A stretch of 64,000 bases of DNA from Berberis thunbergii (GCA_003290165.1 QNQO01000506.1:620001-684000); one strand, 5' to 3'; shown: positions 1 through 12,545, counted from the stretch's first letter. Made by a program: numbers and translations. The notes: generated from the letters alone by a model not told the origin.

Positions 1-393
1 TTATGTCCCCCATCTCCTCCACAAGGCACCGAAATGTTCATGAGTTGCCCGTGTACACACTATTTGAGTGGCAAGATCCATTGTCTTGGGCACACCCAAT
101 ACAAACCTTCAAACTCCGATGGTACACAAACCTCTGAGAAGAACTCCATAACCATCTCACAACTACTCAACTTTTTGGTATTAACCAATTTTTTTAGATG
201 ATGAGCTGGATACTTCCAACCTGCAGCCCTTGAGTAGCCTTCATGGCAAGAGTGTCTTCCCTTGATGTCCATTAGACTAGTTCATTCCTTGCAATCCTTC
301 ATGTTTACCACTGCAATTGCATCATAACTTTCAACATCATTGCAGTATACTTCATTTGTAATAGCTTTCATGGAGTAATTCATGAATGCTATA

Positions 394-1149
394 TGATGAC
401 ACATCAGATAAGGCTCTAGTCACGACCTTACATGTGGCAAAGATCATTTATCACGAGGAACATACACTTCGATCTCAAAGTTGACAACGAGCCCAATCCA
501 AGAAGGATAGAGTGTAATGTAACTAGGCCTCAGATGAGCATGACTTTCATTGTTCCTAGGAAAAATAATCTCCAAATCAGACGGAAGAGAAAACGTCTAA
601 CGAACATAGTCTAAAATTAATTGCATTGCCTGCCTAGGTTCAAAGAACGCCTCACAGGGAGCAAGATCATCCTCACTTAGAACTCTACTAGAAGCAATGA
701 AAAAGATATTGTGCAACATAGAAAATGAAGAAAGTGAGAAAAAAAAATAAGCTATGAAAATGGAGATAGCGTACAAAAGGAAACACATATCCCCTCTACC
801 CTTTTATGGGGTTGGACAACAAAAAGACAACTAATGGGAAGACGTGTGAGATATGATGGCTGCACAAAATCCCAAAAATTGCACCGAAACCAACAGAATA
901 ATGGGACAGTGGAATAGAAACTGAATCGACAGTTGTTAATGGCATTTAATGTTGTGCAAAAAAACAATGATGAGTTAAAAAAAGCCAACCATCGAAGAGT
1001 TAGTGGCCACACAAGCATGCCCACTAACTAGGGAGAGTAGCTGATGATACATCAAATAAGCCTCTAATTACGACCGTACATGTGGCAAAAGTATCCATCA
1101 CGAGGAACATGCACTTTGATTTCAACATGGACAATGAGTCCAATCCAAA
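394..1149 (+). repeat. Direct repeat pair, about 108 bp, 648 bp apart
   Basis: Copies lie at 394-501 and 1042-1149. Both run from TGATGAYACATCA through a CATGTGGCAAA motif and ATCACGAGGAACAT to a CAATCCA end, with scattered substitutions. They could be the remains of a degraded element whose ends are now 650 bp apart, but I could not define termini. Confidence 0.6.
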
Positions 1150-2055
1150 AATTCCGAAAAGGCATGTCAAGTCACTAAAGCCCAAAAGGGTCCTTGATAA
1201 CAGATCATAATCAAAGGCTTGAGTCCAAGCCCAACAGGTTTCTTCCCTTATAGAACGCCTCCCCTCATCATGCCCTACATGCTTAAGTCAAAAGTAGATA
1301 ATTAATTACGTGCATTATATAAGGTAAATGAAACATTCGACAAAGGGTATGCAAATAAAACTAAACTATACTCTATCCAAATTTAATATTTTCTCACAAA
1401 TTAACTGACTTAAGCATCAAAGTGCCTTCAGCCACCAAACATGTGTTCTTTGGCAATCTAACCCTGTTTTGCAGGTCAGATCTCTAGGAGAGCGGATTTG
1501 GACGCATCATTGTATATGTCATTTCTGGCTTCACAGTTACTAAATCTGCTTCCTGTTTCTTTATTGAATCCTTACATTCTTGCGTTGTTTCTTTTTTGTC
1601 GCTTTAGTCCAAAGTACGGAAGAATGAAAGTCATATGTCATATACACATGTCTCAAAAAGAAGAAGGAAAATATTAGCAAATCAGAGTATTGAAAGAACT
1701 ACAACACACAATCCATTGAAGGAATTGATGCAGGGGGGTTTGGGTATTCGAGGAGCCTCAATTTCTCCTCGAGATGGCAAAGTTGGTGACTTGACTTCTC
1801 TATTGCACTTTTACCTTGAAAATTAAAAAAAAATCATAAGAGAAAAAGAAGAATACCAGTTTACATATTGTCCTTTCACGATGACTACATAACAAATCGG
1901 CTAAGCTTTTAGCATTTAGGGTATGTTTGGTTTGCCATTTTTCTTGGAAAATAAAATATATTTCTTTTGTTATGCATATTTTTGTTGTTTAGTTGCCTAT
2001 TTACTAACATATACTCTTATTTACCCAACAAAAGGAAGAGCCATATGACGACCCG

Positions 2056-2151
2056 ATCCACATGGTATAATACAATACTGCTCGCTTTGGGATGAAGGCC
2101 CGCATCCACATGGTACAATGCAATATTGTCCGCTTTGGGACGAAGGCCCCC
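2056..2151 (+). repeat. Tandem duplication, 48-bp unit x2
   Basis: The units at 2056-2103 and 2104-2151 both begin ATCCACATGGTA and end GAAGGCCC, with a handful of substitutions between them. Confidence 0.8.
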
Positions 2152-3476
2152 GTGTGACTTTAAAATGCGTTGTACCAAGGGATCCAATTTCGCACATGTA
2201 TAACACATCTCCTTCCCTCACCAAGGTTATGTGTAACATGTCAGCCTCTGAGCTCGCCCACACAAGGTAGTCTGCAAGCCTCAGAGCCTGACAACACATG
2301 GTGTTACAATAATCAACATCAATTATGTTTTGTCTTTGTTCCATCTTATGTAAGCAAAATGTGATTTATGCAATGAGTAATGCATGAGTGATAGATTAGG
2401 GGAACTGAAGATTTAGAAATACTGATTAGTGAAAAAAATCTTACCATTTCCAAATGTATCTATGGGTCCGCCTCAAGAAGTTGAGATAGTATTGACAATC
2501 CAAAAATTCATCTCTCACATCGCACCATTTCCCAGTCATCAAAGCGTCATCCTCCACCTGCGGTGGATTGGCCGAAATCTCCTTCTTTGGTGACAACGTC
2601 GGGGTTGTTTGCACCTCTCTAGTCACTTGAGATAGAGGAGGCAATGTAGGTAGGTTAGACACCATATTTGCTCCCTTAAACAATGTTTCCTTTCCGGCTA
2701 CTTTGGGTGCACGTGCGAACGAAAATTATTAAAGAAAACGGTTTATGAAAGCAAAGCTTCCTCTGCTCCCTCACCAAACACACTCCCACATAGAAGACGA
2801 GTAGTAACTTCGTTTTGAATAATAATTCTTACTTTATCATTGGAGTCGGGGAAGCTATGAAGTTTGGATTGTTATTTTGGGTAACTGATAATGAGATGCA
2901 AATAAGACTTTGGAGTGAGTTGAGTCTGTGTGTCCCCAACAATCAAGTTTGCTTAGGCAGCATTGGAATGGATAATATCGTCCATATGAGCGGCAACAGA
3001 GATGGCACCATTGCCTAAAAGGTTGGGCTAAGTGGCCGCAACTTGGGTGGGTAACTAAATATTATTTGATTCAATTAGGTCATGCACAAGGAAACAATTA
3101 TATATGCGTGAAAATTTTGGGTTGGTTATTAGTCGGGACACCTAAAGTGGGTTTGGTTAGGGGCAGGATAGTATGGTGTCCGATCCAAAGTTGGGCTGGG
3201 TAAGACATTGTTTACAAGAATTGGTTGTTCATTGACAAACCTTTCAACCAAAGATTAATGATTGAGAAGATGTAGGTCTCAATTGTTTAATACCAACATG
3301 TATTTTGTTATAAACATTTACGAATGGGAATGGTTGATATGACTCCATATAAGACCCTGTAAAAAAAACTTGTTGTCTTTCAATTCATCCATTTTGCAAT
3401 CTTTATAAACTTAGAACATCTCGAATGGAGACTCTAAGCCCAACAAATAGGTTTACTGGTTAAGCCCAACAAAAAT

Positions 3477-5217
3477 TGATGAACTATTTTAGTAGCACAC
3501 AACTTAATACCCTGCTTTGTAATTTGTAGTATAGAATAAGTAGGGATCGTTCTAGACCGGGGATTAGAGGGCTTGTTTATTACGCTAATAATAATTAAAA
3601 GATAACTAACAACCTAATTAATTAAATAAAAGGGGGATTGGGTTTTCTAAATTAAATTATGAAAATAACTACGAAAATTAATGTAAAGATAATAAACTAA
3701 AGAGATGACAAAGATGAGAAATTAGCTAAGGGTTTTATCTCCACACACCAAACATATGCTTATAAATTAATCTTCAATAATCATTTGCTAACTCGTGAGA
3801 GACAATGCTCAAGACTAACCGTGACCGCACTGCATTAATCTTATTATTTTCCCAAGTTCGTTGAATTAAACTAAGCGTCGCTTTCAAACTATTCTTATCA
3901 TGCTATCTAAACAGGAATCGCAAGTTAAATAGCAATCTAAGATCATTAAGTTTTGTGGAAAATATGAGCACTGACTAGGCAATCACAAGTATGATCAGCA
4001 TCTTGTTCTTGCCTAGGTTTTGACTTAACCTTACCAACGTTCCTTGGTATTTACTACTTGTGAGTACAGAATCATAACAATTAGGTGAAATTCTCCTATA
4101 CTCTAGCCCCAGATCCTAGCATGCTTACTAAGTTGGCCACCTTAACAAACATAAAAGGAAAAGTTCTCTATAAAGTAGTTAAGCAAAACACAATCACTAA
4201 TAGCAAGGAAGATTAAATTCAATTAGTTTATAAAGCACATGTTCGGGGCTTCGAATCCACCCCTAACTAAGAGGAGTTTAGCTAAACATATTAATTATGT
4301 TTAAACAGTAATCCATAATCAATAATCAAACTAAAATTAAGAGAAATAGATGTTTAGAGATGAAAACAAAACACTGATCCGTGGTGGTACTGAGTAGAAC
4401 TGGGGTGCGAATAGCGCGAAATATCTTCCTTCCTCACTTCGCGAGCTGCTCCTTCCTGCTTCCTCTCGCGGATTTCCTCCTCTGCTTCTTCAGTTTCACT
4501 GCTTCACCTCTCTTCGCGATAAGCTCTGATGAGAAGGGGATGACGAGGCTGAGAATGGGAAGAAGGGACGAAGAGGAAAGGACGAGGGACTGAGACGGTG
4601 GTTAGGGTTTGGCTAGGTGGCGATGGGCGGCGACAATCAGGGACAGCGAGAGAGGATTGAGACGAGGATGTGGTGTGAGGAGGTTCTGATGGTGATGGCG
4701 ATGAGGGAGTCAGGCGAGAGAGGGATGAGGCGACTGTGGTTGTAAGGAGGAGGGGATGAACGGGGTCCTACGTGGTGGTCTGCGGCTGTAGATGAGGGTG
4801 GTGAAGATGGTTGATGATGGGTGAGGACGGCGGCTAGGGTTTGTGCGAGGATGCAGTGGATGGGATGCTCTACTGGATGGGTCGATGGATGGGATGCTCT
4901 ACTGGATGGGTGCAGTGGATGATGCGTCAAAGCTAGGTATCTTCCTCCTTTTATTCTTGTTTTTCCTCTTTCTGTAGTTTCCTTGTTGGTGTGGTTTCCT
5001 TGTTTGTGTGGAGTCCTTGTTTGTGTGAAGTCCTTGTTTGTGTGAAGTCCTTGTGCAATTAGTATTCCTAAATTGCCAATTTGCTTCTATTTTAAAGTAT
5101 TGTTATTGGAAACCTACACAAACATGAAAATAACAATTAGTACCATAATTAACAAATAATAGCTAATAATACATATAGAAATATGGTACTAAAAATAGCA
5201 CAATTATGCCCTTATCA
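3477..5217 (-). repeat. 3' LTR of the Athila-type element
   Basis: It is 1741 bp and, read on the minus strand, starts TGATAAGGGC and ends TTCATCA, so it has the TG...CA ends. It matches the other LTR except at 4030 and 4285. The GC-richer middle (about 4380-4930) holds open frames on both strands, which are by-products of composition. A TATA-like CTTTATAAAC on the minus strand near 4227-4236 is a possible core promoter, but I cannot place the transcription start. Confidence 0.95.
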
Positions 5218-5220
5218 AAT

Positions 5221-5256
5221 TCCCCCACACTTATCTTTTGCTTGTCCTCGAGCAAA
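5221..5256 (-). promoter_or_regulatory. Polypurine tract with hairpin (module 1)
   Basis: On the minus strand AAGTGTGGGGGA (5221-5232) sits three bases before the LTR and is the expected plus-strand primer. Just upstream is an 8-bp hairpin: plus-strand TTTGCTTG (5237-5244), loop TCCT, CGAGCAAA (5249-5256), with one G-T pair. Two more copies of this arrangement lie inside the 3' region. Confidence 0.85.
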
Positions 5257-6028
5257 TCTAAGAAACAAAAATAAAAGACTCAAATGACTCAATCTATACT
5301 TTCCAACATTTGTCTCAGAGATTTTCAACGGATCATGACATGTTAAGATTCTTTGTAAACACGAGATTAAATCCACATCATTCGAAAATTAATACACGTT
5401 CATAGCAATGATATAAAAATCTACAATTAAATCAATCCAAGTGACTGTGAAACTCAAGCGCGTGCCAAGAAGAATTAACCCCAAAAATCTCACTAGATAC
5501 ACTCCTTTCTTTTTCACTGATTGTTTGGTAAAATAGCTCTTCCTATTCTAGTTATATGTGAGTGGATTGATGTGAAAGGGAAACAAATAGCTCACATATG
5601 ATATAACAAGAAATAATGGCATTTTTCTGACTTTTTTTTTTTTTTTTTTTTTTTTTTAGATATATGATCTCATGGAAGGAATGCTACTACTTGAATGCAA
5701 GAACTAGTGACACCATATGCTCATACCTCATTCGAATCTCCACATCGTGACATTGCAAGACACACTCAATCAAAAGGTCTTAATTCAGGTTGTAATGGGG
5801 CCAAGGGTCAAGGGTCAAGGGAAGAGAAAGAACGGATATGAAGTTTTCAAAGGGCTTGAAGAAATTGTGAAAGCATGCAATAAGATTAGAGAAATTAGCA
5901 AAGAATCATATGGTTCAAGACATAAGTGGGAAAATGACGAGGTGACTCATTGATAATGAAGGAATTGAACTATCTGTATGGTACTGTAATACTGAATGGA
6001 TAAAGATAAGGACTTGTATCCCTTTTGT

Positions 6029-6067
<39 letters not shown>

Positions 6068-6085
6068 TGTCTACCACAAGGGTCT

Positions 6086-6117
6086 TCCCCCACACTTGCT
6101 TTTCAACATACCTTGAA
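6086..6117 (-). promoter_or_regulatory. Internal hairpin plus polypurine motif (module 2)
   Basis: Plus-strand TCCCCCACACTT (6086-6097) is identical over 12 bases to the primer tract by the LTR. It is followed by a 5-bp hairpin TTCAA (6102-6106), loop CATACC, TTGAA (6113-6117). It lies 865 bp inside the functional tract. It could be an extra priming site or a decayed duplicate. Confidence 0.6.
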
Positions 6118-6836
6118 CCACAATAAAGTATCTTCAAATCAAATTATGCTCCACTCTTTTATTAGGATAGAGAATGAGGGTAATGAAATAAAAGGCTTAA
6201 TAACAGGCTCAATGGGGTTAACCTAAAGGAAAAATATTATGGATCGGGCTTATTTGGCAATGGTGGAAACTAGGTGCCTTTATCATGTCAAGCATGTCAT
6301 GCAATTCAATATGATGCCTTGAACGAAATTAATACAAGTTCTAGTGTTTAATTCTTAATTTTGAAAGCAATCCAAGTAGCAACCAAAACAAACAAAATTG
6401 AGATCATGCAACGAATTATTATTAACAAAAGAAATTAAAGATGACCTAACTAAAAACTCTCAAAATCAAAGGAACAATAGGCTCAAAACTCACATATGGG
6501 TTAGAATGAGTTAAATTCAACTAAGCATGCTATGAGTACCAATTACTAAGTTGATTACATGTGAATTTGCATATGATAACCATAAATGAGCATTAACCAA
6601 AGAATAATATTAGATTTTAAATCATGTTTATAAATCATCTTAAAGTCATGCAATTAAAAACCAAATCTCATCATTGTGTTGGAAAGTATCCTAAGACTCA
6701 AAACAAATATAAATTTTTATTTTTTTATTTTTTTATTTTTTTATTTTTTTATTTTTTGACACTAATACCAACAAAGAAAATAAAATCCAATTTTTTTTTT
6801 TTTTTCAAAATAATTCAAAATAAAACAATGTTTTGT

Positions 6837-6873
6837 TCCCCCACACTTAAACCTAACATTGTCCTCAATGTTA
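6837..6873 (-). promoter_or_regulatory. Internal hairpin plus polypurine motif (module 3)
   Basis: Plus-strand TCCCCCACACTT (6837-6848) is followed by a perfect 8-bp hairpin TAACATTG (6854-6861), loop TCCT, CAATGTTA (6866-6873). The loop is the same as in module 1 while the stem bases differ, which suggests that the fold matters rather than the stem sequence. Confidence 0.65.
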
Positions 6874-7042
6874 ATAGATTAGAGCACATGCAATGAAAGA
6901 TTTAAACGCGGAAAAACAAACTCCTAACAAACAAAAACAAAAACAACGAAAATAAAATAAAATGATAAAGAAAGCAAATCTGATTGGGTTGCCTCCCAAG
7001 AAGCGCTTGTCTTAACGTCGTGCAGCCTGACGGTATCTCCAA

Positions 7043-8245
7043 TTAATCCTCAGAATAAGTGGGAACATGGAGTGATACGTCCTCCACGTCATGCTCCACA
7101 AATGACTCATAATAGGGCTTAAGTCGATGCCCATTCACCTTAAACTCATTTCCAGTTGTGACACTTTTCACCTGTATAGCACCATGGGGAAAAACATTAG
7201 TAACAATAAAAGGACCAACCCACCTAGAACGTAACTTACCGGGAAAAAGTTTAAGGCGTGACTGAAAAAGTAAGACTTTCTGGCCCACCACAAAAGTCTT
7301 TCCACGGATCATGCGATCATGAAAAGCTTTAGTTTTCTCCTTATAAATCCTGGCACTCTCATATGCGTCATTCCGAATCTCTTCAAGCTCGTTCAACTGC
7401 AATTTCCTATGAAGGCCAGCATCATCAATGTTCATATTGAAAGTCTTAATAGCCCAATGCGCCTTATGTTCCAGCTCAACTGGTAAATGACACGGTTTCC
7501 CATATACAATCCGAAATGGAGACATTCCTATAGGTGTCTTATATGCTGTTCGATATGCCCATAGAGCATCATCAAGTCGCATGCTCCAATCTTTGCGAGT
7601 GGGCTTTACTGTTTTTTCAAGTATTCCCTTGATTTCACGATTTGAAACTTCTGCTTGTCCACTTGTTTGGGGATGATAAGGTGTTGAAACCTTATGTGTG
7701 ACATTGTATTTCTTAAGCAAAGCTTCAATTGTACGATTGCAAAAATGGGAACCTCCATCATTTATAATCACTCGCGGCATTCCAAATCTTACAAAAATGT
7801 TAGAACGAATAAATGCTGCAACAACTTTGGAATTGTCAGTACGGGTGGCTTTTGCTTCCACCCACTTTGAAACATAATCCACAGCAAGCAATATATAAAT
7901 GAAACCATTAGAAGAAGGAAATGGACCCATGAAATCAATACCCCAAACATCGAAGATTTCCACATTATATATAGGATGTTGTGGCATTTGATCTCTAGGG
8001 CCTAAATTACCTGTTCTTTGACACCGATCACAAGTCATGCAAAATAATCTGGCATCCTTAAATAAAGTGGGCCAATAAAATCCACATTCTAAAACCTTAC
8101 GAGCCGTTCTTTGAGTTCCAAAGTGTCCCCCACAAGCATAGGAATGACAATATGTCAATATGGAATTAAATTCAGAATCAGGTACGCACCTTCTAATCAG
8201 TTGATCGGTACAATGCTTCCACAGATAGGGATCATCCCATACAAA
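7043..8245 (-). CDS. pol: Integrase part of pol (separated by a TAG)
   Basis: This is the C-terminal part of the polyprotein and inserts the cDNA into the genome. The N-terminal zinc-binding region shows a His-rich stretch ([11 protein letters not shown]) and the cysteine pair CMTCDRC. The catalytic core has D in GIDFMGPF, D in INDGGSHF and E in [11 protein letters not shown], in the D,D-35-E arrangement. A C-terminal tail ([17 protein letters not shown]) follows and there is no chromodomain. The frame is the same as the RT segment but is cut off from it by TAG at 8246-8248. Sense codons typical of this junction ([10 protein letters not shown]) start right after the stop, so the stop is a lesion inside one former frame. 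There is no good ATG for independent translation. Confidence 0.9.
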   Translation of the reverse strand, partial: FVWDDPYLWKHCTDQLIRRCVPDSEFNSILTYCHSYACGGHFGTQRTARKVLECGFYWPTLFKDARLFCMTCDRCQRTGNLGPRDQMPQHPIYNVEIFDVWGIDFMGPFPSSNGFIYILLAVDYVSKWVEAKATRTDNSKVVAAFIRSNIFVRFGMPRVIINDGGSHFCNRTIEALLKKYNVTHKVSTPYHPQTSGQAEVSNREIKGILEKTVKPTRKDWSMRLDDALWAYRTAYKTPIGMSPFRIVYGKPCHLPVELEHKAHWAIKTFNMNIDDAGLHRKLQLNELEEIRNDAYESARIYKEKTKAFHDRMIRGKTFVVGQKVLLFQSRLKLFPGKLRSRWVGPFIVTNVFPHGAIQVKSVTTGNEFKVNGHRLKPYYESFVEHDVEDVSLHVPTYSED

Positions 8246-9688
8246 CTATTTCGCCACTTTCTTGAGCTTATCCTTCTGAACTCGAGTGAAGGTGTTTGGA
8301 ATCTGTTTGGATACAAGGTAATTTACAATATCAGAATACCATGGTTCATTTACCTTGACCAAAAATAGTTGCTCGTCAGGAAAAGTCTCAAGAATTGGCT
8401 GGGGTTCCTCATTGCGCACCAAACGGCTCATATGGTCAGCTACCACATTTTCACTCCCTTTTTTATCCCTGATCTCCACATCAAACTCTTGAAGAAGAAG
8501 TATCCACCGTATAAGTCTCGGTTTCGCTTCTTTTTTCGTAAGCAAGTATTTTAAAGCTGCATGATCAGAGAAAATTATAACTTTAGTTCCAATTAAATAA
8601 GATCGAAATTTCTCTAAAGCAAATATAACAGCTAAAAGTTCTTTTTCAGTTGTGGAATAATTCAATTGAGCGTCATTCAAGGTTCGGGAGGCATAGTAGA
8701 TGACGTGAAGACGTTTATCCCTCCGTTGGCCTAAAATTGCTCCTAAGGCATAATCTGATGCGTCACACATAAGTTCAAATGGAAGACTCCAATCCGGTGG
8801 TGCAATGATAGGTGCTGATGTCAACAACTCCTTAAGCTTGTCAAACGCTGTCTGACAGTCATTATTGAACTCAAATGACACATCTTTTTGTAGGAGTCGA
8901 CATAGTGGTCCAGAAACCTTAGAAAAATCTTTGATAAATCGCCGATAGAATCCTGCATGTCCAAGAAAAGAACGAACCTCTCTCACCGAAGTAGGAGAGG
9001 GTAAGTAACGTACAAGATCTATTTTAGCTTTATCAACTTCAATACCCCTAGCTGAAATCACATGACCTAAAACAATACCTTGGTTAACCATAAAGTGACA
9101 TTTTTCCCAATTTAATACAAGGTTAACCTCAATGCATCGCTTTAAAATCAATGCAAGATTATCTAGACAATGGTCAAAAGAATCACCGAAAACACTAAAA
9201 TCATCCATAAAAACCTCAATGATTTTTTCAATAAAGTCTGAAAATATACTTACCATACATCTCTGGAAGGTAGCCGGGGCATTACACAAACCGAATGGCA
9301 TTCTTCTATATGCGAAAGTGCCGAATGGACATGTAAAGGTTGTCTTTTCTTGATCCTCTGGAGCGATGACAATCTGATTATATCCTGAATATCCATCAAG
9401 AAAACAATTAAAAGCACGACCGGCCAACCTTTCAAGCAATTGATCAATAAAGGGAAGAGGAAAATGATCTTTCCTGGTAGTTGCATTCAGCTTCCTGTAG
9501 TCAATACAAACCCGCCACCCTATTTGTATTCGCGTGGGAACCAACTCATTTTCCTCGTTCTTCACCACAGTTATGCCAGATTTCTTCGGCACTACTTGCA
9601 CTGGTGAAACCCATTTGCTATCTGAAATAGGGTAAATCACACCACAATCAAGGAGTTTAATGATTTCTTTCTTCACAACTTCCATCAT
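8246..9688 (-). CDS. pol: Reverse transcriptase and RNase H part of pol
   Basis: The segment has about 480 codons. Reverse transcriptase motifs occur in order: [47 protein letters not shown] and the catalytic [10 protein letters not shown] (FMDD replaces YMDD, as in Athila relatives). RNase H follows: [36 protein letters not shown] and SDHAALKYL. The first in-frame ATG is at 9688, but family-like residues continue upstream to about 9721 in this frame. It was therefore fused to gag-pro and is now one frame away. It ends at TAG 8246-8248, between RNase H and integrase. It copies the RNA genome into DNA inside virus-like particles. Confidence 0.93.
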   Translation of the reverse strand: MMEVVKKEIIKLLDCGVIYPISDSKWVSPVQVVPKKSGITVVKNEENELVPTRIQIGWRVCIDYRKLNATTRKDHFPLPFIDQLLERLAGRAFNCFLDGYSGYNQIVIAPEDQEKTTFTCPFGTFAYRRMPFGLCNAPATFQRCMVSIFSDFIEKIIEVFMDDFSVFGDSFDHCLDNLALILKRCIEVNLVLNWEKCHFMVNQGIVLGHVISARGIEVDKAKIDLVRYLPSPTSVREVRSFLGHAGFYRRFIKDFSKVSGPLCRLLQKDVSFEFNNDCQTAFDKLKELLTSAPIIAPPDWSLPFELMCDASDYALGAILGQRRDKRLHVIYYASRTLNDAQLNYSTTEKELLAVIFALEKFRSYLIGTKVIIFSDHAALKYLLTKKEAKPRLIRWILLLQEFDVEIRDKKGSENVVADHMSRLVRNEEPQPILETFPDEQLFLVKVNEPWYSDIVNYLVSKQIPNTFTRVQKDKLKKVAK

Positions 9689-9696
9689 AGGGGGGT

Positions 9697-12432
9697 TTAG
9701 GCGGCGCTGAGCTTCTCTAGTGGGTTTGCACCTTCCTCAAGAAGTATACGGTGCATACAAGTGGTAGGGCTAATGCCCTTTATGTCTGCCAATGTCCACC
9801 CAATTGCAATCTTGTATTCCTTCAAAACTCGAATAAGCTTTTCCTCCTCTAAATTTGTGAGTGATGATGATATGATGACAGGCAATGTCTCATCATCTCC
9901 CAAATACGCGTACTTCAAGTGATCCGGTAACGGTTTGAGCTCAAGTGTAGGTGCCTGAATCACAGAAGGTAAAAGTTTATTAGTAGATGAAGGAATAATA
10001 ATTGGGGGAGATAACTCACTAACAATTCGTGGCATTGACTCAAAAGTTGCCACAGTCTCAATGATCTCCTCCCTCATGTTATCGACCGAGATCTTCATAT
10101 TGTCACAAAGGACTCCATTTCTTTCATATCCGGCGCCAGTAGCAATGGTGATTTCAAGTTCATCATCGTTCATGACGTCAAGGAATTCCTGTGACAAAAT
10201 ATCCACCACGTCAATAGAAAAACAAGAATGATTATCAACAGGGTACCTCATGGCTTCAAAGATGTTGAAGCCAATCACATCACCATCAAATTCCATTGTC
10301 AATTTTCCTGCATGCACATCAATATTTGTTCTTGCAGTTTTCATGAAGGGCCGCCCCAAAATAAGAGGCAAAGGTGTTGACAATGCCGAATCTTCCATTT
10401 CAAGCACATAGAAATCTGCTGGGAAGATCAAATGATTAACCTGCACCAACACATCTTCCAACAAACCTCGCGGATATGCATTAGAGCGGTCAGCCAATTG
10501 AATAATCACACCATCATTTTTTAGTTCCCCAAGATTCATAGAACGATAAACAGAAAATGGCATAACATTAATTGAGGCACCCAAATCTAACATTGCATTG
10601 TCAATTTTTGTATCACCGATAACACAAGGGATAGTAAAACTACCTGGGTCCTTACACTTCGGTGGCAACTTCCTTTGAAGAACTGCGGAGACATTCTCAC
10701 TTACCTTAACCACCTCTCCATCTTGAAGTCGTCTCTTTGTTGTGCAAAGCTCCTTCAAAAATTTTGCATACTTAGGCACTTGCTTAATAGCATCAAGAAG
10801 CGGAATATTGACTTGGACTTTTCGAAAAGTTTCCAAAATTTCCTTATCCTGTTCATCTTTTCTAGATTTGGCAAACCTACCTGGAAAAGGCACAAAAGGT
10901 GGAACAAGATTAGCAGAAACTGAATTTGGAATGCTCACCTTCTTACCTTGAAGCTCTGGTGTTTCAATGATGGTGGGATCATCCTTCTGTACCTCAGCTT
11001 TCTTATTTCGACTCTGTTCAGGGACTATTGGATCATTCTCAATTTGCCTACCACTCCTTAGTGTAATTGCTTTTGCGGTTTCAAACCCACCTTTCGGATT
11101 TGGAATGGTAGAACTAGGAAGTTTTCCTTGCTCGCGAATTTGTCCAATAAACTCAGCTATCTGTCCCATTTGCAGTTTCAAATCTGCTATATCCTTTGAT
11201 TGGTTCTGCTGAGAAATAGTCAATGATTTCAGAATCTCATCATAATTAAGCGGCATACCTGAATTGTGCTGAGGTGGTTCAGGTGGCCTTTGGGCGAAAC
11301 CAGGGGGTGGCCGATTCGAAGTCTGTTGTTGAGGTTGTTCTGAATTTCTCCATCCAAAATTTGGGTGATTTCTCCAACCTTCATTGTAAGTGTTCGAATA
11401 AGGATTATTTCTATAGTGATTTTGCCCCTGAAAACCTATTGCATTGACATTCTCCCAACCGCCATTCTCAATCAGTTGAGGACATTGATCAGATGGATGT
11501 CCTGGCTTTGTACACACGCCACAAACCTGTGCAACTCCTAGCATATTCGGCTTCCCTAGGGCCTGAGTCACAAGTGAGGTAAGATTAGCCATTTGAGCTT
11601 CCAAACTAGAATTAGTACTTACCTCATTGACTTGGCGTGAAGGCTCTCCTATTCCTTCATACTGCTGGGCATTTAAGGCTCGGTTTGCAATCAAAGTTTT
11701 TGCTGCTGCTGGAGTTTTATCAACCAAAGCTCCTCCTGCCGCTGCATCTAACATCTGTCGCTCAAGAGGAAGCAATCCCTCATAAAAGTATTGAATCAGG
11801 AGCTCCTCCTTCATCTGACGCTGCGGGCATGATGCTATGAGAGTTTTGAAACGCTCATAGTAAGCCGGATATGATTCTCCTGGACCTTGCTGTATGCCAC
11901 TGATTTTCTTCCTCAATAAGATAATTTTGGAAGTTGGGAAGAATTTATCTAGAAACACCTTCTTCATGCTTTCCCAAGAATATACTGTTCCGGAAGGTAG
12001 TTCATAGAGCCAATCCTTAGCCCTATCAGTCAGAGAAAAAGGGAATGCTCTCAACTTTAGGATGTTTTCATCCACATTTATTGGCGTCATACTGGAGCAT
12101 ACAACTTCAAATTCCTTTAAATGTTTATTTGGATCCTCCATAGCAAGACCGTGATACTTCGGAATATGATGAAGTAGGCTAGATTTCAGCTCAAATGACT
12201 CAGTCTTGCCCTGCGCGGCTAATGGGTACTGAATGCACAAGGGTGCGGCATTGTCCAAGGTGGATGCCGAAAGTTCTTTAATAGATCTATTATCTCCCAT
12301 GTCGAACTCTTCAGATTCAGATTCAGAGCTAGATGTTTGTAGTTCTTTTGTTTCTCTTCTTCGTCTTCTAAATGTTTTCTCAGGCTCTGAATCGTATTCT
12401 TCTAAGTTTTCGCTGGATCTCCTATTGTGCAT
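9697..12432 (-). CDS. gag-pro: Gag and protease
   Basis: The start is taken as ATG 12430-12432, the first one followed by the charged Gag N-terminus ([18 protein letters not shown]). The frame is open further upstream through U-rich leader, but that part looks untranslated. The product is about 911 residues. The capsid-like retrotransposon Gag region spans residues of about 70-250. A zinc knuckle [14 protein letters not shown] (CX2CX4HX4C) follows, then a Pro/Gln-rich linker. The aspartic protease core has [10 protein letters not shown] in place of the usual D[ST]GA, which is normal in the Athila/Tat group. The frame ends at TAA 9697-9699 after 10 residues unlike the family, just past the heptamer at 9721-9727 where the RT frame would be entered by a -1 shift. 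Confidence 0.9.
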   Translation of the reverse strand: MHNRRSSENLEEYDSEPEKTFRRRRRETKELQTSSSESESEEFDMGDNRSIKELSASTLDNAAPLCIQYPLAAQGKTESFELKSSLLHHIPKYHGLAMEDPNKHLKEFEVVCSSMTPINVDENILKLRAFPFSLTDRAKDWLYELPSGTVYSWESMKKVFLDKFFPTSKIILLRKKISGIQQGPGESYPAYYERFKTLIASCPQRQMKEELLIQYFYEGLLPLERQMLDAAAGGALVDKTPAAAKTLIANRALNAQQYEGIGEPSRQVNEVSTNSSLEAQMANLTSLVTQALGKPNMLGVAQVCGVCTKPGHPSDQCPQLIENGGWENVNAIGFQGQNHYRNNPYSNTYNEGWRNHPNFGWRNSEQPQQQTSNRPPPGFAQRPPEPPQHNSGMPLNYDEILKSLTISQQNQSKDIADLKLQMGQIAEFIGQIREQGKLPSSTIPNPKGGFETAKAITLRSGRQIENDPIVPEQSRNKKAEVQKDDPTIIETPELQGKKVSIPNSVSANLVPPFVPFPGRFAKSRKDEQDKEILETFRKVQVNIPLLDAIKQVPKYAKFLKELCTTKRRLQDGEVVKVSENVSAVLQRKLPPKCKDPGSFTIPCVIGDTKIDNAMLDLGASINVMPFSVYRSMNLGELKNDGVIIQLADRSNAYPRGLLEDVLVQVNHLIFPADFYVLEMEDSALSTPLPLILGRPFMKTARTNIDVHAGKLTMEFDGDVIGFNIFEAMRYPVDNHSCFSIDVVDILSQEFLDVMNDDELEITIATGAGYERNGVLCDNMKISVDNMREEIIETVATFESMPRIVSELSPPIIIPSSTNKLLPSVIQAPTLELKPLPDHLKYAYLGDDETLPVIISSSLTNLEEEKLIRVLKEYKIAIGWTLADIKGISPTTCMHRILLEEGANPLEKLSAA
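9721..9727 (-). other. -1 frame change between gag-pro and pol (heptamer A AAC CCA)
   Basis: On the minus strand the gag-pro frame reads GCA AAC CCA here. Stepping back one base puts the reader in the RT frame with family-like residues immediately. The seven bases fit the X XXY YYZ pattern of -1 slippery sites, although CCC in the YYY position is unusual for eukaryotic sites. The plain alternative is loss of one A from a former A-run. Confidence 0.6.
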
Positions 12433-12527
12433 GAACTGGTACCTGAGATAAAAAAAAAAAAAAAAATCAATAAAAATATAAATAAATAAATAAATAAAAC
12501 TAATTAAGTAATCAACAACTTTTCTAA

Positions 12528-12545
12528 TCCCCGGCAACGGCGCCA
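12528..12545 (-). promoter_or_regulatory. Primer binding site for tRNA-Asp
   Basis: On the minus strand, 5 nt after the 5' LTR, the sequence TGGCGCCGTTGCCGGGGA is an 18-nt complement to the 3' end of plant tRNA-Asp, the usual primer of Athila elements. It fixes the direction of the element. Confidence 0.93.

Larger units (their letters stand above)
1..3476. other. Intergenic DNA, no gene recognised
   Basis: This stretch is AT-rich and has only short open frames (longest about 107 codons) with no recognisable domain. It contains a diverged dispersed repeat pair (394-501 and 1042-1149) and a 48-bp tandem pair (2056-2151), listed separately. I see no exon chain or RNA gene. Confidence 0.6.
5257..7042 (-). 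other. Non-coding 3' region of the Athila-type element
   Basis: These 1.8 kb lie between the integrase stop and the polypurine tract, where Athila relatives may carry an env-like frame. No such frame is visible here. The stretch is AT-rich with long homopolymer runs (T-runs near 5631-5657, 6032-6064 and 6791-6805) and an ATTTTTT repeat near 6719-6756. It carries two extra copies of the hairpin-plus-polypurine module, at 6086-6117 and 6837-6873. Confidence 0.75.

Noticed and set aside
4240..4264. tRNA-like T-arm (GGGGCTTCGAATCCACCCC) in the LTR, resembling a Pol III B box
   Set aside because: There is no A box or cloverleaf around it, and the element is an LTR retrotransposon transcribed by Pol II.
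4381..4930. Open frames of 70 and 97 codons inside the LTR, identical in both LTRs
   Set aside because: They are identical because the LTRs are. They occur on both strands of a GC-richer block, have no domain and are not needed to explain the element.
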